Assembly (NCBI GenBank): GCA_025331565.1
Contig: JAFREQ010000094.1
Coordinates: forward strand, 806,001 to 870,000
Length of the DNA: 64,000 nucleotides
Source: Holacanthus passer
Lineage: Eukaryota > Chordata > Actinopteri > Pomacanthidae
Direction of reading: 5' to 3'
Shown: positions 35,464-48,418 of the stretch, in pieces
Position numbering within the stretch: the stretch's first letter is position 1
Layout of the letters: every line of letters begins with the position of its first letter
Notes under the pieces: generated by a model
The model's database searches: none
What the model was told of the DNA's origin: nothing
Seen by the model: only the letters and a program-made list of their open reading frames with translations
Program-made: the position numbers and the translations under genes

Positions 35464-35793
35464 GTTTGGCTTTATTTTTTTGAAGGCATTTAAAGTTAAG
35501 ACTTGCTGAAGTGCTTGCTATCCTCGCTCTTTCACAATAAGAGGGACTTATTGCTGAAAGTGCAACACTGCAGTTATTTTTTTTTTTTTTTAATGTACAG
35601 CTTTTTGAATGTGTGCGTGCGTTAAAAATCAAATCTCAACAATGCAGCATGACAGAAGAAAAAAAAAAAAAAGTGAATGACCAAACCACATAAGGAGCAC
35701 AGCCCATGCTCAAATCTTTATGGAGACAACATCTTTTTGTATGATGTATTTTTACATTTTTACACACAATTCCTCTCAGGATGATGAACTGTT

Positions 35794-35801
35794 CTCAGGG
35801 A
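35794..35801 (+). promoter_or_regulatory. miR-125 8mer seed match
   Basis: CTCAGGGA. miR-125, the lin-4 relative, is a known regulator of lin-28 family genes. Confidence 0.6.
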
Positions 35802-35929
35802 ATTAACCAAAAAAAGTGTATTTTATTCTTTTGGGAATCATCCACTGACTGACTCAACAAACTCTGTTAAGCAACGGTGAAGAGACATATGTAACTGATT
35901 CATGTACTGATATTAGCAACTACCTCTTG

Positions 35930-35936
35930 AGTTATA
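35930..35936 (+). promoter_or_regulatory. let-7 7mer seed match
   Basis: CTACCTC followed by T, a 7mer-m8 type match. Confidence 0.6.
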
Positions 35937-36118
35937 CATAGTTGTGCATTTCTTTTTTGTTTTGTACATTTTTTGATGAGCTTGTATGATTAACTGTAGG
36001 TCTCTATTGTACTGAGGTGTGAGAAGTTCCCTAGTGTTGCCACAGACTCCCTGGTCTTCCTTTCCAGATTTGATGAGTTTCTTTTTTTTTCCTTTACTGC
36101 AAAACTCTCTTTTTTTTT

Positions 36119-36126
36119 TGTTTACA
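36119..36126 (+). promoter_or_regulatory. miR-30 8mer seed match
   Basis: TGTTTACA, nine bases before a let-7 8mer. miR-30 sites have been described in lin28 genes; the functional claim is inference. Confidence 0.4.
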
Positions 36127-36134
36127 GCAAAAGC

Positions 36135-36142
36135 CTACCTCA
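36135..36142 (+). promoter_or_regulatory. let-7 8mer seed match
   Basis: CTACCTCA; together with the 7mer at 36,188-36,194 it forms a closely spaced pair (53 bases), a spacing close to that reported for cooperative microRNA action. Confidence 0.7.
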
Positions 36143-36187
36143 TATGCGCTGTTCCTCCACAAACTCCTTACCTCCTCCCAGCCCCCT

Positions 36188-36194
36188 CTACCTC
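36188..36194 (+). promoter_or_regulatory. let-7 7mer seed match
   Basis: CTACCTC followed by C. A further 7mer-A1 match, TACCTCA, is at 36,453-36,459. Confidence 0.55.
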
Positions 36195-37812
36195 CTCCAT
36201 GCAGTTGTTTGTTAACGAAATTGCCACTTGTCGCACTAGAGTCACTCGGCATTTTCGACGAAATCGGCCCTGACACGGCTCGCCACCTGTGACTCCAAAT
36301 ATATCTTACAATCAAAGCTCTTTTTGAAGGTTTTACACAAGTTTTCAGAACGGGCGTGTTTGTCTCACACATCCAGGGTGAAGTTTTTCTGCCAGCTCGG
36401 TGTTATACTGTCAGTGTACACCCATCACTCAGCTGCAGACAGCCAGCGAGTTTACCTCAGTTTGTTGGGCTAGCTATGTTAAATATGAAATATTTTTCAT
36501 TTCCGTGTGAACACATTTTGAAAAGACATTGACTGTTGTTTTTAGTTTGTAAGTATTTTATCATAACCGTTTTTGTAACCACTTGATATGATGGGCTTAA
36601 GGTGGAGAAGAATAGGATTGTACTTCGCACAAGGAGTGCCTATCTTTATGTTTTGTTTGTCTGACCCTATTACCAAATAGATATTTTCCTCTCTTTGGGC
36701 TCCATGGTAATGGCCTTTGTCAGCCATTTTTACAGCCTCAGATAATCAAAAGTTGTGTGATTTGGAGATGATGCCCCTTCATGTTGCAAACTACATTTGT
36801 AGTTTAGAGCGGCATCGTTAACAGTTAACATGAAATCAGTAGATTTTGTACTAATGGTGACATTGCATAGACGTCATTCTAAAAAAAAAATGTTTATGAA
36901 GATGAATATTGTTATCAGTACTCTTTTAAAACTAACTCATGAGATCAAAGATTGATTTTTGCATATGACCGTAGTATTATAATTCACCCTCATCTGAGAG
37001 AATCACTATGTTGCAGTGGGCCAACATGTGGAACTGAACGCTTGTTTATGCCAGTTATGAACAAAATACATGACTGTGGTAAACCATGGTAAATAGTGAT
37101 ATTATTGTTGTTAGTAGCTTTATATTTTCTTCCAATCAATGTAACTACTGATTGATCTCTTGTTTATTGTCTTGTTCAGTATTCGACTCAGCCAAGAAAC
37201 CCTCTTATACAGGAGAATAATCTCCTCAAGGTAGTAATAATCAAATGGTTATAGAGGCTCGTCAAGGCCGCGTGTAGGACAGCAAATCTGTAGAATCGTG
37301 CTATTAATATTTTCCCACCTGTCTTAAGTTTTGAATCATGCAAACGTGAGACGGCACAAGCAATGAGTCTCATCCATGCAAGCATCAAAATTGTTGCAGA
37401 GGGTTTTACCAAACATTTGTGAACCTAAATGTACCGGTTGTATCTCAGCAGAAGGCTCGCTTTGAGTCTCAGGCCTTGAAAAGGGAACGTGGGATTCTCA
37501 GATGTCATTTGCTGCCACAGATTACAATTCAAATTTACTACACTGTGGCTTTTTCATTTGAAATTTACACCAGTCTGAGAGTCGACACTGATGCGTATCT
37601 GCCCTGCAGTGTTGATAATGGAGAAATGAAATGTAAGATGAAGAGGGATAGACCTGATATGCGGCGCTATTCAGTGTGAAGATTATATGGCTCATATGAC
37701 ACCATGGTAACAATTATTGAGAAGCTGGGATGAATCAGATCAACTTTTGAAAAACTCTTTGTTTTAATCCTTTATTTCATTCAACACATTTGTGTAAAGT
37801 TATGGGAGTTGA

Positions 37813-39734
37813 AAGGATAATTCAGGTTTTGCCGTCTTCTGTTTCACAATATAGAGCCGAAGTAATGGCGTCACATCCGGGTTCGCTTCTGTTCCACTAG
37901 CTACTGCAACCGTCTGCCATCTTTTATTCAGCTAATTTAGTTTAGACAGTTAGACAGTTTAGTAAGTGGACGCAGCTTCTGGGTTTGCAAAGCGAAGCTA
38001 ATGCAGAAGTGCCTTAAACCTGCATTCTTTCTAATGGCCAGCAGGGGGGCGGCTACACTGGTTGCAAAAAGAACGCTTATGCTTATGAGAAAATGACCCG
38101 ACTTCTCACTTGACTTATTACCTCAGTAAACAGGTTTATGATCTTGCTTGCTAATTACATGTCTTTTTCAGTACAGCCCATGTTCATTTTGTAAACTATG
38201 GTCCCATCTAGAATAAAATAGACATTAAGTATGCTTTAGGGCGGGGCTACCTTGTGATTGACAAGTCGCTACCGTGGCGTGTCCTCGGGTTTTCAGTCAG
38301 AGCCAATCAGGATAAAGGCGTAGCAATGCGCGTCCTCTCCAACTCCACCCTGTCGTCCAAATACACCCGTTGAGGCTGCAAAAAAACAAGTTGGCGTTGA
38401 ACATAATGTCGAACTCAAGGCTTTAAAACGGTTGTCAATGCCAGATCCGTACCGAAAACTAGATTTAAGATGTCACCGTGGTTCCGTCCACGATTTATTG
38501 TACAGTCGGGTAACTACACAACTTGAGTTCGTCCATATACATAAAACTCACCAGCACTCTCTTCTCAAGTATTTTTTCTGTCAGGTTGTAATCTCTGCTG
38601 TCTAAAAACATCTACAGCGTCCAGTCCTCTGTCCTGATGTTATTACAGACATACTTGACCTAACTGTGACCCCTCTCCTCGATCATGGACTCACCTCCTC
38701 TGTCGGGCCGTAACGTTTATTACACGAAGGTCTAGGGCTTGTGGGAAATGTTCGTTAAAGACCACAAAAACGTAAACATCGAATAAACAAAGAGATAGTT
38801 TTTCAAAAAACTACTGTCCTCATCTAAGCATATGAAGCGAGCCACACCAAATAGTTCTAGTTAACATCATTTACAAACATCAGTGGGATTTGAAGTGAGG
38901 TTTTCCGACCTCTGGCACAGAACCCGGAAGTCCCACATTTTACTTCAGCTCTCAGTAAGAAAGAACTTGAACTAATAGCGTGAACTCTTTGGAAACTTCC
39001 ATAGAAGCAAGTTTAAAATTGGGTTGATTTTGTCGCAGTTCACTGAAAACCATGTGTCCAAATGTCAAGAAAAACAGTGTTGTTTTACATTAATGCTTCC
39101 ACATTTTGGGACATACACTTACCTGCTTTCTGGTGGAGAGTTTGATTACAACATTGATACCAGTTTCACTTCTATCTGACTACAGCTGGTCGGCTTAGCT
39201 TAGCATTAAGACTGGAGGCGAGGGGGAACAGCTTGCTTGGCCTTGTCCAAAGGTCAAATAAAGTCAGTCCTACTGGCACATCTGAAGTCTAAAAATAAGT
39301 GAGCATGACATTTTAATTAATTTGTCAATATAACATGTTAATTAGTGGAAACATTATCTCATGTAATTATTGAGTTTTACAGGTTCTTGTTGGTGGATTT
39401 TGTTACCTTTGGACAGAGCCAGGCGAGTAGTTTCCCCCTGCTTCCAGTCTTATGCTAAGCTAAGCTAACTGGCTGCATAGCAGATAAGCATATTCTCCAA
39501 AATGTTGAAATTTTGCTTTAAAATTTGTGGCCCAGTATTTTTGGTACGAAAATTTAAATGGTTTTATAAGCATTTCTCAAACCTTAAAGGAGCAAATTTG
39601 AGGTTTTCATCTGAGAGTGACTTAATCCTAATTAAATTAGAATGAAAAGTTTTAGCTGTGTCCTCATTTTCAGATGCTTAAAAGAAAATCAAATTTAAGC
39701 CAATATGAGGAAGACAAAACCCTGAATTATCCTT
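37813..39734 (+). mobile_element. Repeat island with terminal inverted repeats
   Basis: The ends AAGGATAATTCAGGTTTTG (37,813-37,831) and CAAAACCCTGAATTATCCTT (39,715-39,734) are inverted copies differing by one extra base. Inside are phrases such as GGCCAGCAGGGGGGCGG and ATGAGAAAATGACCCGACTT that I recognise as a widespread fish repeat. A nested palindromic element lies at about 39,098-39,515. No transposase frame is seen, so it is non-autonomous or composite. Target-site duplication is not clear. Confidence 0.7.
39098..39515 (+). mobile_element. Foldback (palindromic) MITE-like element
   Basis: The left arm, GCTTAGCTTAGCATTAAGAC onward, reaching GTCCAAAGGT near 39,255, is matched in reverse by 39,409-39,470: ACCTTTGGAC... 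then CCAGTCTTATGCTAAGC. Outer segments ACATTTTGG (left) and CCAAAATGT (right) also pair. The motif is very common in percomorph genomes. Confidence 0.75.
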
Positions 39735-39847
39735 GATGTATGAAAGCCTCTGAAGACAGACAGGATGCACTATGCCATGATCACAGACGGGGAAACTGCT
39801 CCCTCATGTGGTTGTTTTAGATAACTGCAGACCGACTGAAGTTCACA

Positions 39848-39854
39848 TACCTCA
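39848..39854 (+). promoter_or_regulatory. let-7 7mer-A1 match in the distal UTR
   Basis: TACCTCA in unique sequence beyond the repeat island, weakly supporting that the UTR resumes there. A similar match at 38,119-38,125 lies within the island. Confidence 0.4.
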
Positions 39855-40299
39855 ACTGCTGCCTTTGTCAGCTGCTCTGTGCTTTGCCTTGACTGGAGAA
39901 ACAATGTATTATAGGGGATGATCATTTATTATGATGTTTATTTTTTTTTAAACTGTATCATGTCAGATTCATATTGTGTTTATGTACGTGAAATCATACT
40001 GGAACATCGGACCTCTAAAGGACCTATAAATCCAACCAAGGCAGTGAAAAGTGCAGATACCTCCTTGTATTGACTAACCTCACATTTCTCATGTTTGTTA
40101 TGTTTTTACTCTGTACGCCGTGGCCGAGTATGTGTAGAGCCAAGCACTGATTGCTTCTGAATGGGGAAAAAAAAAAAGTTCTTCTATGTGCATATCACTC
40201 ATTATTTTAGCCCCAATATAAGTGTACTGCCTTTTTTATTTCTGTGAATCTTGGATTGGATTTTTTAAATATGTCTGAAATGTTTTACTTGATTGGAAA

Positions 40300-40305
40300 A
40301 ATAAA
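40300..40305 (+). terminator. Candidate distal poly(A) signal of lin28b
   Basis: AATAAA followed within about 65 bases by a T-rich tract at 40,364-40,376. Chosen as the likely distal end because unique sequence with a let-7 match precedes it. Confidence 0.5.
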
Positions 40306-40322
40306 CATATTATATTGGCATT

Positions 40323-43300
40323 AAAGTATGTATAATTTCCTACTAGACATTGAAGTGGTTTACTCTTTTTTTTTTCTGTTACTGAGAGTTTCAGAGTTAA
40401 AGGGAAATTACACCAACTTCACACATCAGGATCAGTTTGCTCATCATGTTAAGAAGAGCTCATACTTTCTTTGAAAATAGTTGGAGCTTGTCAAGTCTAA
40501 CAATATAAAGTGATTATCTGAGCTTGGAGATGACACATTTATAACAAAGCTTGGTCTAATGAAAGCTGTTGCATTATGGGAAGTGTAGGATCTGGATTTT
40601 TGACTCATATAAGGACTAAAAATCAGAACACCTCTGCCTATGTTGCTAAATAAATCTTGATCTATGGCTATAGCTAAGGGGCTAATTTCTGTGTTTGAAA
40701 TTAGTTATATACATTTTTTATATATATAAAAAAAGTCTCTCTTGCAAGTCACTCAACTGTCTGTGGGTTCAATACTAAATCAGTAGAGGCCCCTTTGAAA
40801 TTTCCTTTTCCTAACCTTAATCAGTTAAAAAATTCCCAAACACACCCTCAAGCCTTGAGACTAGTCATAATGCCTGAAAGGAATACTAGATCTAATCCTA
40901 ACATCACATCTACACAATATAACAACACCAGTATTTAATATTGAGTTGAGTATAACTCACTCCAGTTTTACATTTTTAAGCAGCCTACAGTGGAAAAATG
41001 TCATTGCCTCATTTGCTCATTGTTCGATTAAGGTTATTAGCAGTAATACCTGCAGTGGCCTTTTTGCTTTATGGGGTCTACACACAAAAAATATACACAT
41101 ACGTGAAAGGCAAAGGAATCAAATTTGTGACGGATGTAAATAAAAGTTAAAGTTAATTGACCAATTTATTGACATAAAATTGATTGGCAACAATTTTTAT
41201 AAGGCTACCAGTTAATCATTTAAATATTCTAGATTTTCAAATGGGAGGATTTTTATCATTGAAAACTATCATTGGCCTTTAAACTATTGGTCAGACACAA
41301 AAAGCTGTTTTGTTATGTATATATGATTTTTTTTTTTTTTTTTTTGCCTTTATTTCTTTCACATTTTATAAATGAAACAAATGATTAATTAATACAATGA
41401 TTAACAGGTTTATGTGGAAGGAAAATAACTCATACCTTAGATGATGCAGTTTGCCAGCTCTGAAGGAAGCTGCTTGTGTGACGCCAGTTCAACTCATTCA
41501 ATCCCTGCCCTCTTTTTATTTTCTGACCTTGAATAAAGTCACTTCTTTCTGGATGTTCACCTGTCTGACAATAGAAGCAGCAACATCAATCACAGCACCT
41601 ACATGTCAGTGAAACTCAAAGAAAAGTGAGTTCAAAGTGGATGGAAAATGGATTTCTTTATTGAATCAGTTCCACTTCTTTTCCACTGGGGGGCAACCTA
41701 GTGGTGCTGTATCATTGTCTCCCCTCAGGCCTGTGAAGGACGCAGCCAAAGCAGATTAATCACCTCAACACATCTGACTCACCAAAGACGCTGGTGTTTC
41801 TTCACGGCCCTCTCTCTGTTCTCCTGCTCCTCTTTAATGGCCCAGCGCCTTTCTTTTTATAACCAGCTGTCTCTCTCGCCGTCTCTCTGCTCAGCACATT
41901 CAGGCTTGAGGGGGTCCATTAAATGAACGTTCTTTGTTTACAGTTTCCCTTTGTTACCCACCATCATTTCCCTATACAGCTCAACCCCCCTTTTTTCCTC
42001 ATATACAATCTCTGGAGATGGCTGCGTCAAGGTCAGCTATTTTTATGGCATGAGATATTGGAGGTATCGTGGGGAGGCGGTGATAAGAAGAAGAAGACAG
42101 GGGAGAAAGAGAGAACTAAAGGATAAATACTGCCGGGGCCTTTGCTGCATACAGTACAGAGAGTGTGTGTGTCAGAGGCAGCACGAAGGCCGAAGAGAGG
42201 AGAGGAGCACATATCTTCAGTGTCTTTCTCTCTATCGTCCTATTCCTCATCGTTCCTAAACCGCATGTTGACCTTTGTAGCGCTGCCTCCGGGCTGTATG
42301 CTTTAACCTTTCCATCGAGATAGAGGGGGCCTCAGCACTGGGAATACAAGATAAATCACAACTGCTGTCTGTTAATGCGACAGACAACAACACACACCGG
42401 CACGCGGGCACCGTCCTTTGCTCACAAAACCCTCCTCACACACGCTCGCGCATGCACGCAGACGGCCACGCCTCCGTGTAGACGTCCGCAGCATCGGCGC
42501 GCTTGTCTATTATATCCACAAGTGCTCCCTGAATTATTCATCCTTCATTAAAATGCACTATGAGTAATGATAGCCAGGAGTGTGTTTTTGGGTATTCTTT
42601 TTTTTTTTTTGTTTGAGTAAAACACAGGGGTCATTAGGAGTCATTTCTGGTCAATTTTGTATGATCAACCATGCTCCAGAGAAAGACAGGAAAAAAATCC
42701 CATTTACTTTCTGTGCATCGGGAATTCATGTTGAAAGAGATCAAAGGGGACAGACAAAGAGATGAGAGAATCGACATCTTCTCGTCTCCATTTGGCTCCC
42801 TACGAGAGGAAGAAAATTACTTTAAAGCTGCTGCCTTGATGAAAGAAAAAGGCGTTATGGCTGATGTATTCCTCCAGAGGTGGAATCAACAGTATGAATG
42901 ACTCAAAGGCAGAGAGAGAGGGAGGGGGTTGAAAGAGAACATTTGTTTGAGAGAACAATTTTTTTGTTGAGGAACGAGAGTGCTATTTGACAGCAGCGAA
43001 GAAAACAGCGATTCCCCTGTCAGGAGATGTGACTGGTTCAACACTCTGCGCTCTTATTTCCGGTGTGTGCATAAAAAAATGCAGCAGATGTCATCAGATA
43101 GTGAGCTCATTTACAGCATCAGTCTGGGGATTTTATCAGACTGAGCACCGGCAAAAAAAAAAAGTCTATCTCAAAATGCAATTTGGTGTCATATTCAGCC
43201 ACAACCTTGTTTTTCTCAGGACAAGTGTAGAACAGGTCATGAAAATAAAATAGCCTCCAAACGTCCCATTAGTTTCTCTCACCCCTGCTCTGAGAGACGA

Positions 43301-46300
43301 CCGGCACTGTCATTTTTCTGACAGAGCTGTCAAAGCACCGAGCCCACCATCCTAGTTACACATAAAGCAAATTGAAATGAAAACATTGTCAGTGAAAAGA
43401 CTCATGGGGTAACGGAGACGCCAGGAGCAGGGTGAATCACTTAGCAAGCTGTGCTCCTCCATTCTGCAGCTGCCACCCACCACAACACATCTGCCACTGG
43501 GAAAAAAAAAAAACACTCAGATAGAAAAACACATCCAAACAAATTGCTACATGACACAAAAGATCACTTCTTCAAATTGAAATTCATTTGCAGTCGAAAC
43601 GGGGGTTTGTCCCCCTGGGCACGCGTGTACGACTGTAGAAACCCACATACAGGTGGCAAATGGTGGAGACAAACACACGCTCGCGCAGGCAGAAACTCCA
43701 CGTAGTTCCAACAAGACCATTAGGTTTCTTCATGTGGGGTCAATGGCTCTTCCAATACGCCCCCCTGTGCTATCTCTGGGCAGACACATGCCTCTGCTGG
43801 GCAGGATCCTAATGCGAACCAAATCATCACTTTTCAACCAACAACGCCCGCCTGGCTCAGACAGTTACTGCAATTCCCCTTTTATTGCATTTCCCCGGGA
43901 TTTCATATTATACATGCTGAACTCCACAGAAAGGAGTCAAAGCTCATTTCTAGACCTGAAATGGCTGCAGAAGGTGGAATCGTCAACCAGAGGCTGAACG
44001 TTACACAGATCATGCCAAGAATCAGTGATTTGCTTTAAGGAGAAAAAAATGTTCAATTATTGACATTGTGCCTCTTTGTTTGAAGCAACAAGTGCTTTTG
44101 TAGTTGCTGCTTTCATTGACCTGAAACATGATTTAGCAACAATTTTAGCTTGTTGTCATTATTTACACAATATATGAACAAATTCCTTTAGCCAATGAAA
44201 TTTCAGTTTCTCTCAAATGTTGGACAGTTGAAATCAAATCAATTGTGAGTAATATTTCCAAGCATTATTCTGTCTATAATTTGCAATGATTTGCATGTTC
44301 ATCTATAGTTATACTGCATGAAAGGGGCAAGTGATATGGATTAAATCCTCTCTTACTGCACATCTAGTTTCATATTCTCATGTCCATGCTAGGATATTGT
44401 ACCTTTTCTGAAAATCAAGTGACTAAGACTAAGAGAGTCTGCAGCCATGCTAGCGGCTCTGTAAGACTGAACAACAACAAAGTCATCAGGATTCATCCTC
44501 TGGAGACCATGAATGTTGGTATAATATTTCAAAGCAATCCACATGATTTTCAACACAGCCTGTGACTGTTTGTCATTTGGTTTGTCTGTTTTATGGTTAA
44601 CCTGGGTGCTTCATAAAAAATAACATAAACATGCAATTTGCCATAAGGAAGTCCTGTTCAGTGATTTGTACTATTGCCCACAGTGGTCTAACACACCAAG
44701 AGATATTAAGGGAGTAAATACCACAGTATAACTTTATAGCCAAATCTCTGATGGTAGTGACATTTATAACATCTCATGATGTCGTTTTACCACCCAGCCC
44801 TACAGTATGTAATGACTTTCAGTACATGTACGACTTGTTTAAAAGAAAGTGTGCTTATAGTACATGATTCTTAATCTGGGTCCTGAATTATTAAAACCAC
44901 TGGGAAATGAGCAGAGGAATACATTTCCCCTTTCACAAAACCTTCCTTGGCAGGAGCTATTAGCCTATAATATCTGTATGACAAACCAAAGTCACATTCA
45001 GAAAGCAATTTTCTGTCCACAACGCAATCTCGGCCATTAATTGTCTAATGAACAAGATGTTATCCAAGGATACCTTTCCAATGAGCACTTAGGAAAAGGA
45101 GGAAGAGGACTTAATATGATGGAAATAAGTGTGACAGACTAAACTGTCCCTGCTGAACGCACTGACGCATACTCTGACCTTCCCTGTCAATCTGGAGGGC
45201 AGACGGGGCGGCCATTTGTGTTGTGGCGGCAGAGCCCGGGCTGCGGAAACAGTTTTCATCATTACTCCCAGAAAACCTTGTCAGAAACCCGGAGCTGTCC
45301 GACCGCCTGCCGCCGGCTGTGGGAGGGAAATAACAATAAACAATGAGAAATCAGAGAGTCAGAAGGCGTGGAGCAATCTCTGGCCCCTTTTTGTCAGGCT
45401 GTGCAGTCTTCTGTGCATCATTGTAAATTCTGTGTAGCGGCGGTCATCTGGATTTCTGTGATCTCAGAGAGGTGATTTCACAAACTCTGTGGTCAGAGAA
45501 AGTGATACACAGCCCGGCATGCGGCCAGGCAGACAGACGGACCTGAAAAAAATAGCTGCTCAACATGCTTACAATCTTGATTTGATTAACAATTTAGCAA
45601 TTACCTAATGCATTCCTTTGGATAATACAAATCAAGCCTTTGGGCACTTAATCAATTAGAAGAGCCTGACATTTCAGAATATCGCAAGACATAATGCTCA
45701 TCATTATGCTTGATGGGATCGGTGGCGTGCTCGAAAAACGAGTTACCAAAACATCCCCTGTCTTCTGTTCAACTGTTAACAAAGGGATGTGAAAAGGTTG
45801 CATGAATAATAGAAGGCAGAATTACAATTATGACATTTTTAATGACATTATTTGTAAAACCTTGCATCAATGTCAAATTCCATGAGCTCATATTTGTTTT
45901 GTTTTTTCGACAGGACAGCCAAGCCTTTGGAGTCGCTTCTAATAAATGTTTCCAGGTATTCAATCGCTTCAGTTCGCACCACTAGATTTAGCTGAGTGGA
46001 AAAATGACAAGCAACACTGGTAGAACGCCAGTGAGGTTCACGATTATGTCTTCCCTGTCAATTTTCATTATGTGTATATGTGGCTGTTTGAATTAACTAC
46101 ATCCATTCACGTACAGCAGAGATGTCGTCGCGAGCGTCGGCCCGCGTGCGGCTGTTTGTTTTGTCTCTGAAATCCCTGGAATAGCAGGTCGAACGATTAA
46201 CTGGGTAGTTTAGGAAAACAGGGGCAGTGAAGAAGAAGTAACCTACCATGTATGCTTGTCATTTCACAACATGGAACAGAGTCAACAGACAGGAAGTGTC

Positions 46301-46980
46301 GTGGGGCCAAACGTGTCACGTTCCGAAGAGAAAACACATCTGGAGACAATTAGCGGATAATTGATCTGCTCCGTCCGTTCGAGAGCTGAGCGACACCTGG
46401 CACACAAGCCAAGGTGAGACGTTTACTGCGGTCAACTTACAGTAAGTGACTCATATTCCCACGTCAGATTTACTACAGGTACACGGGTACATACATTCAC
46501 AAGTGCGTCATTGAGATTCATTCTTGACCTGGAAGCAGCAGATGAGAAGACTTTCACCACTTTAGTAGCTGCTCTGGAGCTTTTGATTGTATCGCATGAT
46601 CTTCCCAACGTGTCAAATTCAGAGCATATATTTACAAAAGTCAATGAAGTTGATGAGGTCAAACTTAAATATATTGCCTTTGTGTTGTTTTCAGTTGAGC
46701 ATATGTCAAAAAAAGCTAATGATCACATTCTGTTTTCCTCATAAATCAGAATTGTAGATGCTCAATTCTTCCATTTTTTTATGAGCACTTTGATCCATTG
46801 TTGGCTTAAAAGTTGACAATGACATTGAGCCGCATTTGCAGACGAAGATCATGCGATGTGATCCAAAGCAACAGAACAGCTACTAAATGGGCCTTGAGTT
46901 TTCTTCACAGCCAATTATTAATTTTCACTTTCATTTTTTGTCTATTACTATTCTCAAAGTCTCATTTTTCTAAAACAGAA
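40323..46980. other. Intergenic DNA between lin28b and grik2
   Basis: No coding gene recognised on either strand. Several stretches are non-repetitive and rich in homeodomain-like TAAT/ATTA and TGTCA words (42,490-42,580, 43,255-43,400, 44,940-45,090, 45,570-45,720), which suggests regulatory DNA. A T tract lies at 41,328-41,346. hace1, which lies between GRIK2 and LIN28B in human, is not seen. Confidence 0.55.
45570..45720. promoter_or_regulatory. Candidate conserved non-coding element
   Basis: Dense overlapping binding-site-like words: GATTAACAATTTAGCAATTA, a TEAD-like CATTCC followed by CTTTG, and ATCAATTAG. No repeat structure. Inferred from composition only. Confidence 0.3.
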
Positions 46981-46997
46981 TCCATCAGTGCTGTGAG

Positions 46998-48418
46998 TTT
47001 ATTTCAACCTTTTTTAATCAAATCAATCTGTAATCAAGTGACGTTCATCTTCTTCCAGTGCAGCAATTTGCGTTATTAAATCTTAAGTAATACTTTCAGG
47101 ACTTGATCCTCATCTTTTGTAATCCAGTTTTTGCAGCCTACTAAGGCTAAAACTGAGTCTGGTAACAGCAACAGATAATTTGCATGTTTTACTATGTCTT
47201 TCACGGTGACTCATTATATCTACAAATAGTTAGCCACACTTGTTGTCAGTAGGACTTTGCCAGCACAAGCACCGTTCCAGTTTCTAGAATGAGTCACCAC
47301 CTTTCCTACTTTGAGCATCGCTTAGTTTCATTGTTCTTACCCACCAAAAACCACCACGTTGTCCCCAGACAGTAGGCACAGCTGGCCCCACGACACCGAC
47401 GGACAAAGGACTGAATCTCTGATTGATGAGAGAAATGAACCCTACACAGCAGAGTTTGAAGCCCCGCAGCCAACAGTTGATAAGAGTTTGAGGGCTGAGT
47501 TGGTATCTGCTACATATTTTTGTCCACAGGAGGGGCTACCATGATACAAAGTACTACAAAACTTCTTGTTCTTGTACAAAAACAAACATTTTTGTAGAAA
47601 TCCTGCATTTTAAACAACAACTGATACAGAGTGAAAACTGGACATGAATAAGGACTCTGACAGTGTACATTGCTTGTAGAGGTTTCCAACATAATAGGCA
47701 TGGTAGAAAGTTCTTCACAATGGCAGAACTTTGGCACGAGAAAGGCATTACAGAAGAAAATGATGAGTATTCGACAAGGTCAGCATAGATGATCCCAAAA
47801 CTAAATATCACTTTTATACATCAGTTCATAATAAACCATTTGGCACTGACTACCGTTTCCTTTTGTTGGCGCGAGATTAGTGTTTTGTTCAAATCATCTG
47901 AAAGAAACTCAAGCCACTGAAGGGAGGGACTGATGGGGTCACACACACATGGAGGTAAGACAAAAGGGCATTGACATCAAAAACTACATCTGGTGTTACT
48001 GTCACAATAGAGTTTTCCCTTCTGCACATGTGTCAGATGAGAGAGAGTGTGTGTGTGTATGCGTGTGCCTATATTTGTTATGTGTATGTGTTTATGTGTG
48101 TTTAAGTCCACTTCTACTATGGACCAGACTTAATGTTTTGTCCCAAACCTGCTTGGATCCTCCTTCAATTTACAGATTTTTTTTTTTTTGAGTCCTTCCT
48201 TTCCAGCTCCCTTCAAAAAGTGAACGTCACAGTGAGGTGACACTGCTCAGGTATCTATATTTCCACAGGAAACATCTGTCTACATAAGCAAGTGGGTTCA
48301 AAAGAATCCTGTTTTGACTGCTAACCTCAGTCTGTGGTTAAGTCAGCATTAACTTGACCCCCCCGTCACCCCTGTCGTGGTTTTAATTGAGGGGTGTGTT
48401 CGGGGGTATGCTCAGCGT
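46998..48418 (-). other. grik2: Presumptive grik2 3' UTR
   Basis: On the minus strand this follows the grik2 stop codon. A minus-strand AATAAA is at 46,998-47,003. GT-rich simple sequence lies at about 48,044-48,100. The end point is a guess; a nearer ATTAAA at 48,382-48,387 is only 32 bases from the stop and unlikely. Confidence 0.35.

Larger units (their letters stand above)
33558..40322 (+). other. lin28b: Presumptive lin28b 3' UTR (about 6.8 kb)
   Basis: Follows the stop codon and contains no credible gene. Seven let-7 seed matches (two 8mers), one miR-125, one miR-9 and one miR-30 match occur between 33,644 and 39,854. LIN28 3' UTRs are known to be long and regulated by let-7. The distal end is placed at an AATAAA at 40,300 followed by T-rich sequence. 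A repeat island at 37,813-39,734 interrupts it. A shorter UTR ending before the island is an alternative. Confidence 0.6.

Noticed and set aside
38036..38051. CTCF-like CCAGCAGGGGGGCGG
   Set aside because: An extra G breaks the core and it lies inside a high-copy repeat, so it was not counted with the good motifs.
42671..42901. 76-codon open frame between lin28b and grik2
   Set aside because: No recognisable domain, no splice context or flanking exons; length is compatible with chance.
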